DNA of 64,000 nucleotides from Nitrosomonas ureae (lineage in GTDB: Bacteria > Pseudomonadota > Gammaproteobacteria > Burkholderiales > Nitrosomonadaceae), in assembly GCF_001455205.1 (NCBI RefSeq), contig NZ_CP013341.1, forward strand, positions 496,001-560,000. Direction: 5' to 3'. The translations under genes were made by a program, and so were the position numbers. How positions within the stretch are numbered: position 1 is the first letter of the stretch; every line of letters starts with the position of its first letter. Below are positions 34,603-44,172 of the stretch, piece after piece. The notes under the pieces were generated by a model. That model was not told the DNA's origin. It saw only the letters and a program-made list of their open reading frames with translations, and ran no database searches.

Positions 34603-36141
34603 TTGAATTTACTTAAAGCTCTCGCTGCGCTTAGTAGTATGACTTTCGTATCGCGCATCCTCGGTTTTGTGCGCGACATCATGATTGCTCGGATTTTTGG
34701 GGCTGGAATGGCAACAGATGCGTTCTTTGTCGCTTTCCGGATTCCTAATCTGTTAAGGCGATTGTTTGCCGAAGGCGCGTTTTCTCAGGCATTCGTCCCA
34801 ATTCTTGCGGAATACAAGAATACCCGTACACCCGAAGAAACTCGCGAGTTGATTGATCATATCACCATGCTTTTGAGCATCACACTGTTTGTTGTCACGC
34901 TGATAGGAATCGCGGCAGCGCCATTCATCATCTATGCTAGCGCACCAGGGTTCTCTGCTGACCCGGAGAAATTCAATCTAACCGTTGAATTACTGCAGAT
35001 CACATTTCCTTATATTTTATTTATCTCCCTGGTCGCGTTAGCAGGCGGCATACTCAATACTTATGGCAGGTTTAATGTACCTGCGATCACACCCGCATTA
35101 TTAAATTTGTCATTTATCGGATGTGCATTGTGGCTCACGCCACTTATCGATCCACCGGTTCTTGCACTAGCTTGGGCGGTTTTTATTGGTGGTGCCCTAC
35201 AACTCATATTCCAGGTACCATTCCTGCTGCGCCTCAAATTACTACCACGCATCCGTTTCCAGAGCCGGGATACGGGTGCCTGGCGTGTAATAAAACTCAT
35301 GGGACCTGCAGTTTTCGGTGTATCGGTCAGCCAAATCAGCCTCCTGATCAATACTATATTTGCGTCTTTGCTGATTACGGGCAGCGTATCCTGGCTTTAC
35401 TATGCCGATCGCTTAATGGAATTTCCCGCTGGCCTGTTAGGCGTCGCTTTAGGTACCATTCTGCTGCCATCCCTGGCGCGGCATTACAATAACAATAGCA
35501 CGGAAGAATATTCCCGTTTACTTGATTGGGGCTTAAGGATGACAATGTTACTGACCTTGCCCGCAGCACTAGCGCTGGCATTACTGGCAACGCCTTTAAT
35601 CACAACACTTTTTTATCATGGCGCCTTTACTGAACACGATGTATGGATGACACGTGAAGCTTTAATTGCTTACAGTATTGGATTATTCGGATTAATCCTG
35701 GTCAAAGTCCTCGCACCGGGATTTTATGCTCGCCAGAACATCAAAACACCTGTAAAAATCGCCGTTATCACGTTGATTGCCACACAACTGATGAATCTTG
35801 CCTTTATCATTCCATTCAAACATGCCGGGCTTGCATTAGCCATTGGGCTGGGGGCCTGCATTAACGCAGGATTGCTGTACTATAAATTATGTAGCCACAA
35901 AATTTATCAACCTCAACCCGGATGGCTTAATTTCTTTCTAAAAATATTGATTGCCTTGGCATGCATGGGGGTTGTTTTATGGTTCACGGCAGGCAGCGAC
36001 GCTTCCTGGTTTACAGATTCCACAATGACCCGCACCGCCCGGTTAAGCGGGATAATCATTATGGGTGCTTCGAGCTATTTTGCCGCTTTGTGGTTACTGG
36101 GGTTCCGTATAAAAGATTTTACTAAACAACAAATTGTATAG
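34603..36141 (+). CDS. murJ: Lipid II flippase MurJ
   Basis: A 512-residue MOP-family flippase that moves the peptidoglycan precursor lipid II across the inner membrane. Around 14 hydrophobic segments are present, and the N-terminus has the family start NLLKALAALSSMTFVSRILGFVRDIMIAR plus the NLLRRLFAEGAFSQAFVPI segment. The start is a TTG at 34603 with only weak upstream purines, but it is the position where family members begin. The gene stands alone. I see no rpsT next to it, although that is its common neighbour. Confidence 0.94.
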   Translation: MNLLKALAALSSMTFVSRILGFVRDIMIARIFGAGMATDAFFVAFRIPNLLRRLFAEGAFSQAFVPILAEYKNTRTPEETRELIDHITMLLSITLFVVTLIGIAAAPFIIYASAPGFSADPEKFNLTVELLQITFPYILFISLVALAGGILNTYGRFNVPAITPALLNLSFIGCALWLTPLIDPPVLALAWAVFIGGALQLIFQVPFLLRLKLLPRIRFQSRDTGAWRVIKLMGPAVFGVSVSQISLLINTIFASLLITGSVSWLYYADRLMEFPAGLLGVALGTILLPSLARHYNNNSTEEYSRLLDWGLRMTMLLTLPAALALALLATPLITTLFYHGAFTEHDVWMTREALIAYSIGLFGLILVKVLAPGFYARQNIKTPVKIAVITLIATQLMNLAFIIPFKHAGLALAIGLGACINAGLLYYKLCSHKIYQPQPGWLNFFLKILIALACMGVVLWFTAGSDASWFTDSTMTRTARLSGIIIMGASSYFAALWLLGFRIKDFTKQQIV

Positions 36142-36318
36142 AATACTGTACCTCTTGGTTCCATAAACATCACATCACTAACGTGAAAACAGACTTCTTG
36201 TTATTTTTCGCTATACCGATATAGTGCTTGAAATTGAAAACTTATTCGTTTAACGTTTTAAGCTAATTATGATCAATAGCATGATTGAACGTTTATTAGT
36301 CAGTAAGGATCCAGTGAT

Positions 36319-36822
36319 ATGTTTAATTTAGGTTCCATGCTCAACTTGGGTTCGACCGATCCGGTCGTGGGTAGAGCCCATACCATAGTAGAGTATCCAG
36401 CCACCGCGCTTTTCCAGTATATCGCCGATGGCCTTTTTGAGAATTATCCGCTATGGTCTCCCGAAGTTAAAGAACTTGAAAAAATCACCCCTGGTCCGGT
36501 AGAACTAGGAACGGAAGGACGACAAGTACGTATTGATCAGGGGCGCCGCACAGAATCCAGATTCAAGATATCCGCTTATGAGCCGGGTGTACGCCTAACT
36601 CTTCTCGGGACATCTGATCCATTCCGCTGCACGTATGAATTGCAAGCCATTCATCCTGAGTGCTCTACCAAGTTGACATTTTCTTTTGAACTACTTGAAA
36701 TTTTACCGATTATGCGCCCCCTTGAAGGACTGGTTCGTGTTGCCATCAGGGATGGCGCCGAACGCACGGTGCAAAACATCAAGCGTTTGCTCGAGACAGA
36801 TAAATCCAAGCGCATTTCTTGA
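36319..36822 (+). CDS. SRPBCC (START-like/polyketide-cyclase) protein
   Basis: A 167-residue single-domain protein of the SRPBCC fold: a hydrophobic-ligand-binding cup of beta strands with a long C-terminal helix. Typical signs are the opening strand HTIVEYPATALFQYIAD, the middle GRRTESRFKISAYEPG and the end helix LVRVAIRDGAERTVQNI. The ATG has AAGGAT upstream. It is followed after about 60 bases by an O-methyltransferase gene on the same strand, with a strong ribosome site, so both could be in one transcript. The ligand is unknown. The SRPBCC family also includes cyclases, so an enzymatic role is possible. Confidence 0.8.
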   Translation: MFNLGSMLNLGSTDPVVGRAHTIVEYPATALFQYIADGLFENYPLWSPEVKELEKITPGPVELGTEGRQVRIDQGRRTESRFKISAYEPGVRLTLLGTSDPFRCTYELQAIHPECSTKLTFSFELLEILPIMRPLEGLVRVAIRDGAERTVQNIKRLLETDKSKRIS

Positions 36823-36885
36823 CTCGCATTACCCCATATCATGCAGTAGGCAGCTTAAGCATCTAATGAACAAAAAGGAGGATTG

Positions 36886-37920
36886 ATGGTACAAGACGAT
36901 TTTTCCAACAACCCAGTACCGCAAGTAGATGATCGTCCGTTATGGGACGTGGTCTTTGGAGTTTATGGTTATCCCGCGTTATTACTAGCCCATCGGCTAA
37001 AAATATTTCCTCTACTGGCGGATGGTCCGCTAGCATTAGCAGATATTTGCAATGCACTAAACATCAAGCAACGGTCAGCAGAAGCAATCCTGACTGTAGC
37101 TACCGCATTGGGTTTCTTGTCGTTACAGGAAGGGCGTTATTTTCTGACTGCGGTAACCGAAGAATATCTGCTGGAAAAAAGCCCGAATTACTTCGGCTTT
37201 TTTTGGGATCTGATGATCGATAATTATCAAGTATGTTCTTTCTCTACACTGGAAAAAGCAATTCTAACGGATTCTCCTCAGGTTTATGGCGGCGGTGATA
37301 TTTTTAAATCTCATGAAGAACAGATCGAATTACTACACCGCTTCACACGTGGGATGCACAGCATCAGCATAACGTCAGCATTCGTTTGGCCTGAGGTCAT
37401 GGATTTTTCCCAGCATCGGGTGATGCTCGATGTGGCAGGAGGCTCAGCCGCTCACTCGATTGGCGCGGCATCAAAGTTGCCGAATCTGAAAGTTATATTT
37501 CTGGATTTTCCTCAGGTATGCGAGATAGCTCAGGAATATATTAATCAGTATGGCTTGCAGGAGCGAATTAAAACACAAGCAATCAATATTTGGAGTGACC
37601 ATTGGCCGACGGCTGATCTGCATTTCTTCTCAGATGTCTATCACCACTGGATGCCGGAAAAGTCTCATTTTCTAACAGCAAAAAGCTTCAACAGCCTTGA
37701 ATCCGGCGGACACATCGTGATCCATGAAATGCTCTATAACGATCAGAAAACTGGTCCTTTTGCATCCGCGGCTTTCAGTATGATAATGATGGGCTGGACT
37801 GAAGGCAAGCAGTACTCCGGCCTGGAGTTATCAACGATGCTGAAGGAAATTGGCTTCGAGGACATTCGAATTCACAAAGCCTATGGTTACTACAGTATCG
37901 TAGTCGGTCGCAAGCCCTAA
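36886..37920 (+). CDS. SAM-dependent O-methyltransferase (Methyltransf_2 type)
   Basis: A 344-residue methyltransferase. An N-terminal dimerisation-like helical region (YGYPALLLAHRLKIFPLLAD) is followed by a winged-helix module (IKQRSAEAILTVATALGFL). The Rossmann SAM-binding loop is VMLDVAGGSAAHSIGAASKL, and VYHHWMPEKSHFLTAK plus a GGHIVIHEML segment complete the fold. This is the class containing plant COMT and bacterial CrtF-like enzymes; substrate cannot be read from sequence. ATG 36886 is chosen because AGGAGG lies 4 bases upstream, in place of the TTG one codon earlier. The adjacent SRPBCC gene may supply or bind the substrate. Confidence 0.88.
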   Translation: MVQDDFSNNPVPQVDDRPLWDVVFGVYGYPALLLAHRLKIFPLLADGPLALADICNALNIKQRSAEAILTVATALGFLSLQEGRYFLTAVTEEYLLEKSPNYFGFFWDLMIDNYQVCSFSTLEKAILTDSPQVYGGGDIFKSHEEQIELLHRFTRGMHSISITSAFVWPEVMDFSQHRVMLDVAGGSAAHSIGAASKLPNLKVIFLDFPQVCEIAQEYINQYGLQERIKTQAINIWSDHWPTADLHFFSDVYHHWMPEKSHFLTAKSFNSLESGGHIVIHEMLYNDQKTGPFASAAFSMIMMGWTEGKQYSGLELSTMLKEIGFEDIRIHKAYGYYSIVVGRKP

Positions 37921-37970
37921 ATTACACCTATTTCACGTCGATCTCTAATACCACTAGATAACTCCGGTCG

Positions 37971-38013
37971 AAAAAAAAGATTGTAGGATGATTTACTAGC
38001 CTACATCACAATC
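37971..38013 (-). terminator. Terminator of the fused glycosyltransferase gene
   Basis: Read on the minus strand, a stem formed by GATTGT...GTAGG and CCTACAATC (with a 5-base bulge) is directly followed by eight T (plus-strand A at 37971-37978). It lies just after the glycosyltransferase stop codon at 38037. The bulge lowers confidence. Confidence 0.65.
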
Positions 38014-38036
38014 TCTGGCGTACATTTCAGGATTCA

Positions 38037-40619
38037 CTAATTAATACCTTTAAATCCTTGGGAAACTCGGTAATATACCCGACGCACAGGCACGCCGTGG
38101 CGCTCGATTACGCGATATTCAATCGCACCGGGTTGATCAAGCATTTCTTCGACATCATTGTCTGTCCATACGCTTTCTAAATGACGGCGTTTCATCCCCA
38201 CTTGAATGATCGGCCTATCGGTAGGGTTCTGAGAAGGAAACCAGAACTCATACATGGCCCCACTACCACCGAACATGTTACGTGAACGAATATCCAACTT
38301 TGTATCGCCGTGCGTATAAAAATATAGCGCACTGGCGACGGACCATTTGCTCATGCCCACAATGATCGGTTCTTTGTCTGTTTGATTTCTGACTTCGGCT
38401 GCAATTTGTTCTATCTCGGCAGCAGTTTCGCGCCAGAAATAGTGTTCTGTTAATAAATGATAGGGTATGCCTGGTATTCCGAGAACCACATAATGCAGCA
38501 CAAAAGCATAACCAAAAATACAAGCGATAATGGTTAAGCGCCAGGCTGACTGGATACGTTTGAACAGAGGACTTAACTGATCCGTATGAACGATCATCCA
38601 GGCGATGGTCGGCAAAAGCGCAAGCCAGATTGGCGCGGTCCAGTGAAATCGAGGCGCATCAAAAGTACTGAGTATGAAACAAACCAATACTGGAGCGCCG
38701 GTAAAAACTTGCACAAACAAATGGCGCCTGTGCTCGAAACACCGAGACTCAGATGGTTTAATGAAAAACAAGGCATATATTGCTGCAAGAAAACCAATAG
38801 GGGTTAATAAAACAATAATGTGGAGAATGAATAAATGGACTGCAAATTTATAGTCATCTGCCAACACCCGATTCGATTGGAATGCAAAGGATATCCAGTC
38901 ATTCTGATAGTTCCAGATAATTGCCGGAGAAAAGAGAAGCAATGCCAGTAGTGCCGCCAGATAAGGGTGAGGTCGTTTCATCCAACGGCGTGCTACCGGA
39001 TCGATGATGACAAATACCAGGGCGGCAATCCCCAACAATCCCAATGAATATTTCGACAAGAGTCCGAGACCGAACGCAACTCCCATGCCCAGCCACGCCG
39101 TATTTTGGTGCGCAACAAGCGCACGTTCCATGTAATACAGTGTGGCTGCCCAAGCTGCAAAGAGTGGTGCATCAGGGATCATCAGCAGACCGGTAGCAAA
39201 TCCCAGCGGCAGGATAACCAATAACAACAGTGTACGCATTGCAGTGGATTTATCGTATAAGTTCTGGGCCAATGCGTACAAATAACCCATCGTTATCAAT
39301 CCACACAGAAGAGCACCAATGCGGACACCAAATTCATTGTGTCCTAGCACTGATGTGCCGAGCCAGATTAACCAAGCCACTGCAGGGGGATGATCATAAA
39401 AACTGAGATCCATGTGCTGCGCATATTGCCAATAATAAGCCTCATCTGGAATGAGTTGCGCCAAACCGAAATAAACCAGTCGCAACAACACGGCGAACAA
39501 CACAATACCAATTGCCGCCGTGCGCCAGCGTATTTCCAGCGATGGAGGAGTTTTCTTATTGGGGAACACATAAAAGGCCGAGCCCAAGTAATTTACGGCT
39601 GCCGTAGTAACAATAGCGGGAAAAATGGCCAACAGAGGCGGCACATGCCAAACATAAACCAGAAAAGCCAGCACCCCTCCACGTAATAATAACGCAAGTG
39701 CGCCAACAGTTAAGAATCGACCAAATTGATGCCAGCGTAAATAACCTTCATGATGTTCACGAAATGCCCATTTCGAGTTAAAGGTATAATTGACAGTTGC
39801 TGCGATAAAAAAACTGACGAAGTGGGACAAAGCAAGTCCAGCCTCCCGGCTGATCATCCAGTGAAAAACAAAAGCATCTATTAATACACCCAACAGTCCA
39901 ACAGCTGCAAAACGCCCTGCTGTGTTGAGCGTGGCCGTTCCTCCGGCTAACGTGATCAAACGCTGGATATAAGCTTGCTGGTGAAATAACGATAATTTCG
40001 AAGTACCGTGTGTACGATCGCGGAAGCAAATCGGTATCTCTGTTACACGAATTCTTCCCTGATTAGCCATAAGTAGCTCAAGCAAAATTTTATAACCATG
40101 CGCATGGCTTGAAATGTTTTTGGCTAGACTCCGGCGAAATGCAAAAAAACCGGATGTGACATCATTCACATCACAAATAGGACGCGCTATCCAACCGCCT
40201 ACACGGGATAAAAATTGTCGATACAATGGCCAATTCTCGGTACTGCCTCCCGCAATATAGCGACTCCCGACAACTACATCATGGGAATTTTCTAGTATTG
40301 GCGCAACAAGAGCTCGCAATTGTTCAGGCGGATGACTAAGATCGGCATCCATAACGACAATGACGTCATTCTTAGCCGCAGCCACACCAGTGAGTATCGA
40401 GGCGGTCAGATCCGGTGCCTCTCGGCGTTCAATCAGACGAACACTGGATTGATTTGCCCAGTTACGTACCTTATCCTGGGTACCATCCGCCGAACCATCG
40501 TCAACAACAATTATTTCAAAAGAATCCGAAGCAAAATCCAATGCAAAGATGCGAGTTAGAAGTAAGTCAATATTCTCGGATTCATTTAATGTGGGCACTA
40601 CGATGGAAAATTGTGTCAT
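38037..40619 (-). CDS. Three-domain fusion: DPM1-like GT2 + GtrA + ArnT-like GT-C
   Basis: An 860-residue protein that joins three activities normally encoded apart. Residues 1-235 are a polyprenyl-phosphate glycosyltransferase of the DPM1 class (FEIIVVDDGSADGTQDKV, VMDADLSHPPEQL). Residues about 240-355 are a GtrA-like four-helix membrane domain that moves lipid-linked sugars across the membrane. Residues about 370-850 are an ArnT/PMT-like GT-C transferase with ELIPDEAYYWQYAQHMD-type signature (LIPDEAYYWQY), a DHPP loop and many hydrophobic helices. Together they could make a lipid-linked sugar, flip it, and transfer it to an envelope acceptor. The sugar and acceptor are unknown. No frameshift separates the parts. 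Confidence 0.9.
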   Translation of the reverse strand: MTQFSIVVPTLNESENIDLLLTRIFALDFASDSFEIIVVDDGSADGTQDKVRNWANQSSVRLIERREAPDLTASILTGVAAAKNDVIVVMDADLSHPPEQLRALVAPILENSHDVVVGSRYIAGGSTENWPLYRQFLSRVGGWIARPICDVNDVTSGFFAFRRSLAKNISSHAHGYKILLELLMANQGRIRVTEIPICFRDRTHGTSKLSLFHQQAYIQRLITLAGGTATLNTAGRFAAVGLLGVLIDAFVFHWMISREAGLALSHFVSFFIAATVNYTFNSKWAFREHHEGYLRWHQFGRFLTVGALALLLRGGVLAFLVYVWHVPPLLAIFPAIVTTAAVNYLGSAFYVFPNKKTPPSLEIRWRTAAIGIVLFAVLLRLVYFGLAQLIPDEAYYWQYAQHMDLSFYDHPPAVAWLIWLGTSVLGHNEFGVRIGALLCGLITMGYLYALAQNLYDKSTAMRTLLLLVILPLGFATGLLMIPDAPLFAAWAATLYYMERALVAHQNTAWLGMGVAFGLGLLSKYSLGLLGIAALVFVIIDPVARRWMKRPHPYLAALLALLLFSPAIIWNYQNDWISFAFQSNRVLADDYKFAVHLFILHIIVLLTPIGFLAAIYALFFIKPSESRCFEHRRHLFVQVFTGAPVLVCFILSTFDAPRFHWTAPIWLALLPTIAWMIVHTDQLSPLFKRIQSAWRLTIIACIFGYAFVLHYVVLGIPGIPYHLLTEHYFWRETAAEIEQIAAEVRNQTDKEPIIVGMSKWSVASALYFYTHGDTKLDIRSRNMFGGSGAMYEFWFPSQNPTDRPIIQVGMKRRHLESVWTDNDVEEMLDQPGAIEYRVIERHGVPVRRVYYRVSQGFKGIN

Positions 40620-40663
40620 GTAGCTACGGGTAAGAGTGATACTGGATTGATGGCGGCATACTG

Positions 40664-41659
40664 TTATTTTTGTTGTTTCTGGTATTGAGTTACCGCTTTA
40701 TTATGGTCCGTCAAATTGGTTGAAAACTGAGATTCTCCATTACCTTTTGCAACAAAATAAAGCGCATCCGTTTCACTCGGATTAAGAGCAGCGCGGATCG
40801 AAGCAAGGCCAGGCATAGCGATAGGAGTGGGCGGCAAACCGGAGCGCGTATAAGTATTATATTCTTGATCGGTTATCAAGTCTTTTTTGCGCAAATTACC
40901 ATCAAATTGTTCACCCAGACCATAAATGATGGTTGGATCAGTTTGTAAACGCATACCTTTGCGCAACCGATTAATAAATACACCTGCTATTTCAGCGCGA
41001 TCACTTTCCAGGCCGGTTTCTTTCTCTATAATGGAAGCCAATACAAGCGCCTCATAAGGCGTGGTTAATGGCAATGATTCCGCACGATCCGACCAACTGC
41101 TTTGCAAGTGATTTTGCATGTTTTGATAGGCACGCTGCAAAATTTCTATATCATTGCTATTTCTAACAAAATAATAGGTATCCGGGAAAAACAATCCTTC
41201 TGCTGCAGTCTCGGATGCACCGATTAAACGTAGAATCTCCTGTTCACTTAATCCAGTCGTAAGATTTTTAATTGCTGGATGCTCATTCAATACTTGCCTG
41301 ATTTGAGCGAACGTCCACCCTTCAATGAATCTTATTTCATTTTGTATGACATCGCCTTTGGTTAAAGTTTCTAATAATGCAGTCTGAGTAATATCTTCCT
41401 TGAATCGATAATCGCCTGCTTTGATTGAGGATTCCTGATTGTGATAGCGCGCTAATAATATAAATGTCCATTTGTTAAGAATAATGCCGGCATCTTCCAG
41501 TTGCTGAGAGACTTGCTTCAGATTGGCGCCAGCCGGAATGGATATTTCATATGGAATTGCAGGAAACCTAACACTTGAATGAACGTGAAGATAGAACCAT
41601 GAAACAAGCAAAATGGCTATCAATGTGCTAGAAAAAAGTAGGCGTTTCAGCTTTTGCAT
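40664..41659 (-). CDS. mltG: Endolytic murein transglycosylase MltG (YceG)
   Basis: A 331-residue membrane-anchored enzyme that cuts nascent glycan strands and so sets their length. One N-terminal membrane helix (about residues 6-25) precedes the LysM-like and YceG domains; the catalytic Glu is in LASIIEKETGLESDRAEIAG, and GLPPTPIAMPGLASIRAALNP is the conserved end motif. ATG 41659 is used because it lies 17 bases past the fabF stop codon; a frame to 41740 overlaps fabF and is not needed. In many proteobacteria pabC precedes, and tmk-holB follow, but neither is present here; the next gene is the fused glycosyltransferase. Confidence 0.92.
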   Translation of the reverse strand: MQKLKRLLFSSTLIAILLVSWFYLHVHSSVRFPAIPYEISIPAGANLKQVSQQLEDAGIILNKWTFILLARYHNQESSIKAGDYRFKEDITQTALLETLTKGDVIQNEIRFIEGWTFAQIRQVLNEHPAIKNLTTGLSEQEILRLIGASETAAEGLFFPDTYYFVRNSNDIEILQRAYQNMQNHLQSSWSDRAESLPLTTPYEALVLASIIEKETGLESDRAEIAGVFINRLRKGMRLQTDPTIIYGLGEQFDGNLRKKDLITDQEYNTYTRSGLPPTPIAMPGLASIRAALNPSETDALYFVAKGNGESQFSTNLTDHNKAVTQYQKQQK

Positions 41660-41675
41660 CGCCAATGGATAAAAC

Positions 41676-42923
41676 CTATATACGGCGGAAAACGAGCGTT
41701 CCGTTGGTTCCTCCAAACCCAAAGGAGTTTGATAATGCAACTTTAATATTCATATTTCTAGCTGTATTGGGAATATAGTCAAGATCACATTGTGGATCTT
41801 GATTGACAAGATTAATCGTCGGCGGCGCAATTTGATGATATGTCGCCAGTACCGAGAAAATAGCCTCTACACCACCAGCGGCACCCAACAAATGTCCTGT
41901 CATTGATTTTGTTGAATTAACGGCAAGTTTTCTGGCGTGATCCCCAAAGCAACGTTTAACCGCAATGGTCTCAGCAATATCCCCTAATGGCGTAGATGTG
42001 CCATGTGCATTGACATAATCCACTTCCGTGGTATCGATTTCGGCATTTTTAAGTGCGTTGGACATACAACGCGCTGCACCCTCACCATCGTCGCAAGGTG
42101 CTGTCATATGGAATGCATCCGCGCTCATCCCAAAACCGGCTAATTCAGCATAAATTCTGGCACCACGACGTTTAGCGTGCTCCATTTCTTCCAATACCAG
42201 AACTCCGGCACCTTCACCCAGGACAAAACCGTCCCGATCTATATCCCAAGGACGGCTTGCAATTTCCGGTTCATCATTGTGGACTGACAAAGCTTTGGCG
42301 GCGCCAAATCCACCAATGGCAAGCGGTGTTACACAGGACTCAGCTCCACCACACACCATGACATCGGCGTCACCATATTCAATCATGCGTGCAGAGTGGC
42401 CAATACTATGTGTAGCTGTAGTACATGCGGTTACGATAGCTAGATTGGGACCTTTATAGCCATACATGATAGATAAATTACCCGCAATCATATTGATGAT
42501 AGTGCTCGGTATAAAAAAAGGAGAGATTTTACGTGGTCCACCCGCATGATATGCTATATCGGTACTCTCAATCATCGACAATCCACCAATGCCCGAACCG
42601 ATATTTACACCGATTCTCTCCGCCTCTAACTGCGAAATTTCATCGATGCCCGCATCCTTAACCGCTTGTATAGCTGCGGCCATGCCATAGTGAATAAAAA
42701 TATCCATGCGGCGCGCTTCTTTTGCTGAAACATATTGATGGATATCAAAATCCTTTACTTCACCAGCGATCTGCGAAGCAAAAGCAGATGCATCAAAACG
42801 GGAAATTCTTGTAATGCCAGATTTTCCTGCAATAATGCTCTCCCATGCGCTTGGAACCGTGTTTCCAACAGGCGACACAATACCCAAACCGGTCACTACT
42901 ACCTTACGTTTGAACAAAATCAC
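41676..42923 (-). CDS. fabF: 3-oxoacyl-ACP synthase II (KAS II)
   Basis: A 415-residue condensing enzyme for elongation in type II fatty acid synthesis. The thiolase-fold catalytic triad is complete: Cys167 (VTACTTATHSIG), His307 (NAHGTSTPLGD) and His344 (MTGHLLGAAGG). The start is a GTG at 42923 with AGTGGA upstream, giving MILFKRKVVVTGLG; a TTG two codons later is an alternative. It lies 29 bases after acpP and 17 bases before mltG, within the fab cluster. FabF also adjusts membrane fluidity in cold, which is known for the family. Confidence 0.97.
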   Translation of the reverse strand: MILFKRKVVVTGLGIVSPVGNTVPSAWESIIAGKSGITRISRFDASAFASQIAGEVKDFDIHQYVSAKEARRMDIFIHYGMAAAIQAVKDAGIDEISQLEAERIGVNIGSGIGGLSMIESTDIAYHAGGPRKISPFFIPSTIINMIAGNLSIMYGYKGPNLAIVTACTTATHSIGHSARMIEYGDADVMVCGGAESCVTPLAIGGFGAAKALSVHNDEPEIASRPWDIDRDGFVLGEGAGVLVLEEMEHAKRRGARIYAELAGFGMSADAFHMTAPCDDGEGAARCMSNALKNAEIDTTEVDYVNAHGTSTPLGDIAETIAVKRCFGDHARKLAVNSTKSMTGHLLGAAGGVEAIFSVLATYHQIAPPTINLVNQDPQCDLDYIPNTARNMNIKVALSNSFGFGGTNGTLVFRRI

Positions 42924-42952
42924 TCCACTTGCATGTACATAAAAACCAGAAA

Positions 42953-43195
42953 CTAACCAACACTCGTGTTCGCGGTGACGTAATCAATCGCTTCTTGGAC
43001 AGTATTTATTTTTTCAGCTTGCTCATCCGGGATTTCGCATTCGAATTCTTCCTCCAATGCCATGACCAGCTCCACCGTGTCGAGCGAATCAGCACCTAGA
43101 TCATTAACAAAAGATGATTCATTCTTGACTTCTGTTTCATTAACACCAAGTTGTTCAGCTACAATTTTCTTAATACGCTGCTCAATATTTTCCAT
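42953..43195 (-). CDS. acpP: Acyl carrier protein
   Basis: An 80-residue acidic carrier protein. The 4'-phosphopantetheine site is the Ser in LGADSLDTVELVMALEEEF (about residue 37). Length and charge match AcpP exactly. It lies between fabG and fabF, separated from fabG by 187 bases that hold a TATAAT sequence at 43312-43317 on its strand, so acpP may have its own promoter in addition to cluster transcription. It is required for fatty acid and lipid A synthesis. Confidence 0.98.
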   Translation of the reverse strand: MENIEQRIKKIVAEQLGVNETEVKNESSFVNDLGADSLDTVELVMALEEEFECEIPDEQAEKINTVQEAIDYVTANTSVG

Positions 43196-43382
43196 CTAGA
43201 TATTTCCTTTTCAAGTAAGAAACATGTTTATTCTAACAAATTTTACATGCCGGCAGAACCGAAACATGGCTACAGGATATAACGTACGGCTTAGTTTCTA
43301 TTTGGTAATGCATTATAAAAATGTTGCATGATTGTTTTGTGATTAATTTGCTTTCACAAATAGTTATCTACTTAACTATGGG

Positions 43383-44126
43383 TTAATCCATATACATCCC
43401 ACCGTTAACGTGGAGTATTGTACCCGTAACATAAGCGGCCGCAGAAGAAGCAAGAAATGCAACCGCTGACGCGACTTCTTCAGGACGACCCAGTCGTCCT
43501 AAGGGAACATGTTGAATCAAATTTTGTTGAAATTCATCCGCCAGGGAACGGGTCATGTCAGTGTCAATGAAACCGGGAGCAACGCAATTTACAGTAATAT
43601 TGCGACTGCCAACTTCTCGTGCCAATGATTTACTAAAACCAAAGATACCTGCCTTAGCGGCTGCATAGTTTGTTTGCCCCGTATTTCCCATTGCGCCGAC
43701 AACAGAAGAAATGTTAATGATGCGGCCATACCGGGCTTTCATCATTGCTCGGAGAACCGCACGACTCAACCGGAATACTGATTTTAAGTCGGTTTCCATA
43801 ATTTCATCCCATTCTTCATCTTTCATGCGAACCAGAAGATTATCACGCGTAATACCGGCGTTATTTACCAGTATCCCCACCTCGCCAAATTTTTCACGAA
43901 CGGTTTGAATAGCCTGGTTGATTTGTTCACCATCATTTACGTTTAAAATAACACCGCTACCTTGAATACCAGCCTTCTCCAAATACTGATTAATCCCTGC
44001 AACACCACTTTCGGTGGTTGCTGTACCGATGACTCGCGCGCCAAGCTGTCCTAATTTTAATGCAATGGCCTGCCCGATTCCTCGGCTAGCGCCAGTTACT
44101 AAAGCAATTTTATTTTCCAAGATCAT
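43383..44126 (-). CDS. fabG: 3-oxoacyl-ACP reductase
   Basis: A 247-residue short-chain dehydrogenase that reduces beta-ketoacyl-ACP with NADPH. The nucleotide-binding GASRGIGQAIALKL motif, NNAGITRDNLLVRM and the catalytic Ser/Tyr/Lys set (INISSVVGAMGN, TNYAAAKAGIFGF) are present. The start is ATG 44126 with AAGGGGAT just upstream; a longer frame to 44189 reaches into the fabD end and is unlikely. The end INGG-type sequence GTILHVNGGMYMD is typical. It follows the frameshifted fabD and precedes acpP. Confidence 0.97.
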   Translation of the reverse strand: MILENKIALVTGASRGIGQAIALKLGQLGARVIGTATTESGVAGINQYLEKAGIQGSGVILNVNDGEQINQAIQTVREKFGEVGILVNNAGITRDNLLVRMKDEEWDEIMETDLKSVFRLSRAVLRAMMKARYGRIINISSVVGAMGNTGQTNYAAAKAGIFGFSKSLAREVGSRNITVNCVAPGFIDTDMTRSLADEFQQNLIQHVPLGRLGRPEEVASAVAFLASSAAAYVTGTILHVNGGMYMD

Positions 44127-44172
44127 ATCCCCTTGCATAGAGCCATGACAGTTGACTGCAAATAAACATTGT

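Noticed and set aside
41660..41740. Longer MltG frame
   Set aside because: It runs inside fabF; the ATG at 41659 lies just after the fabF stop codon.
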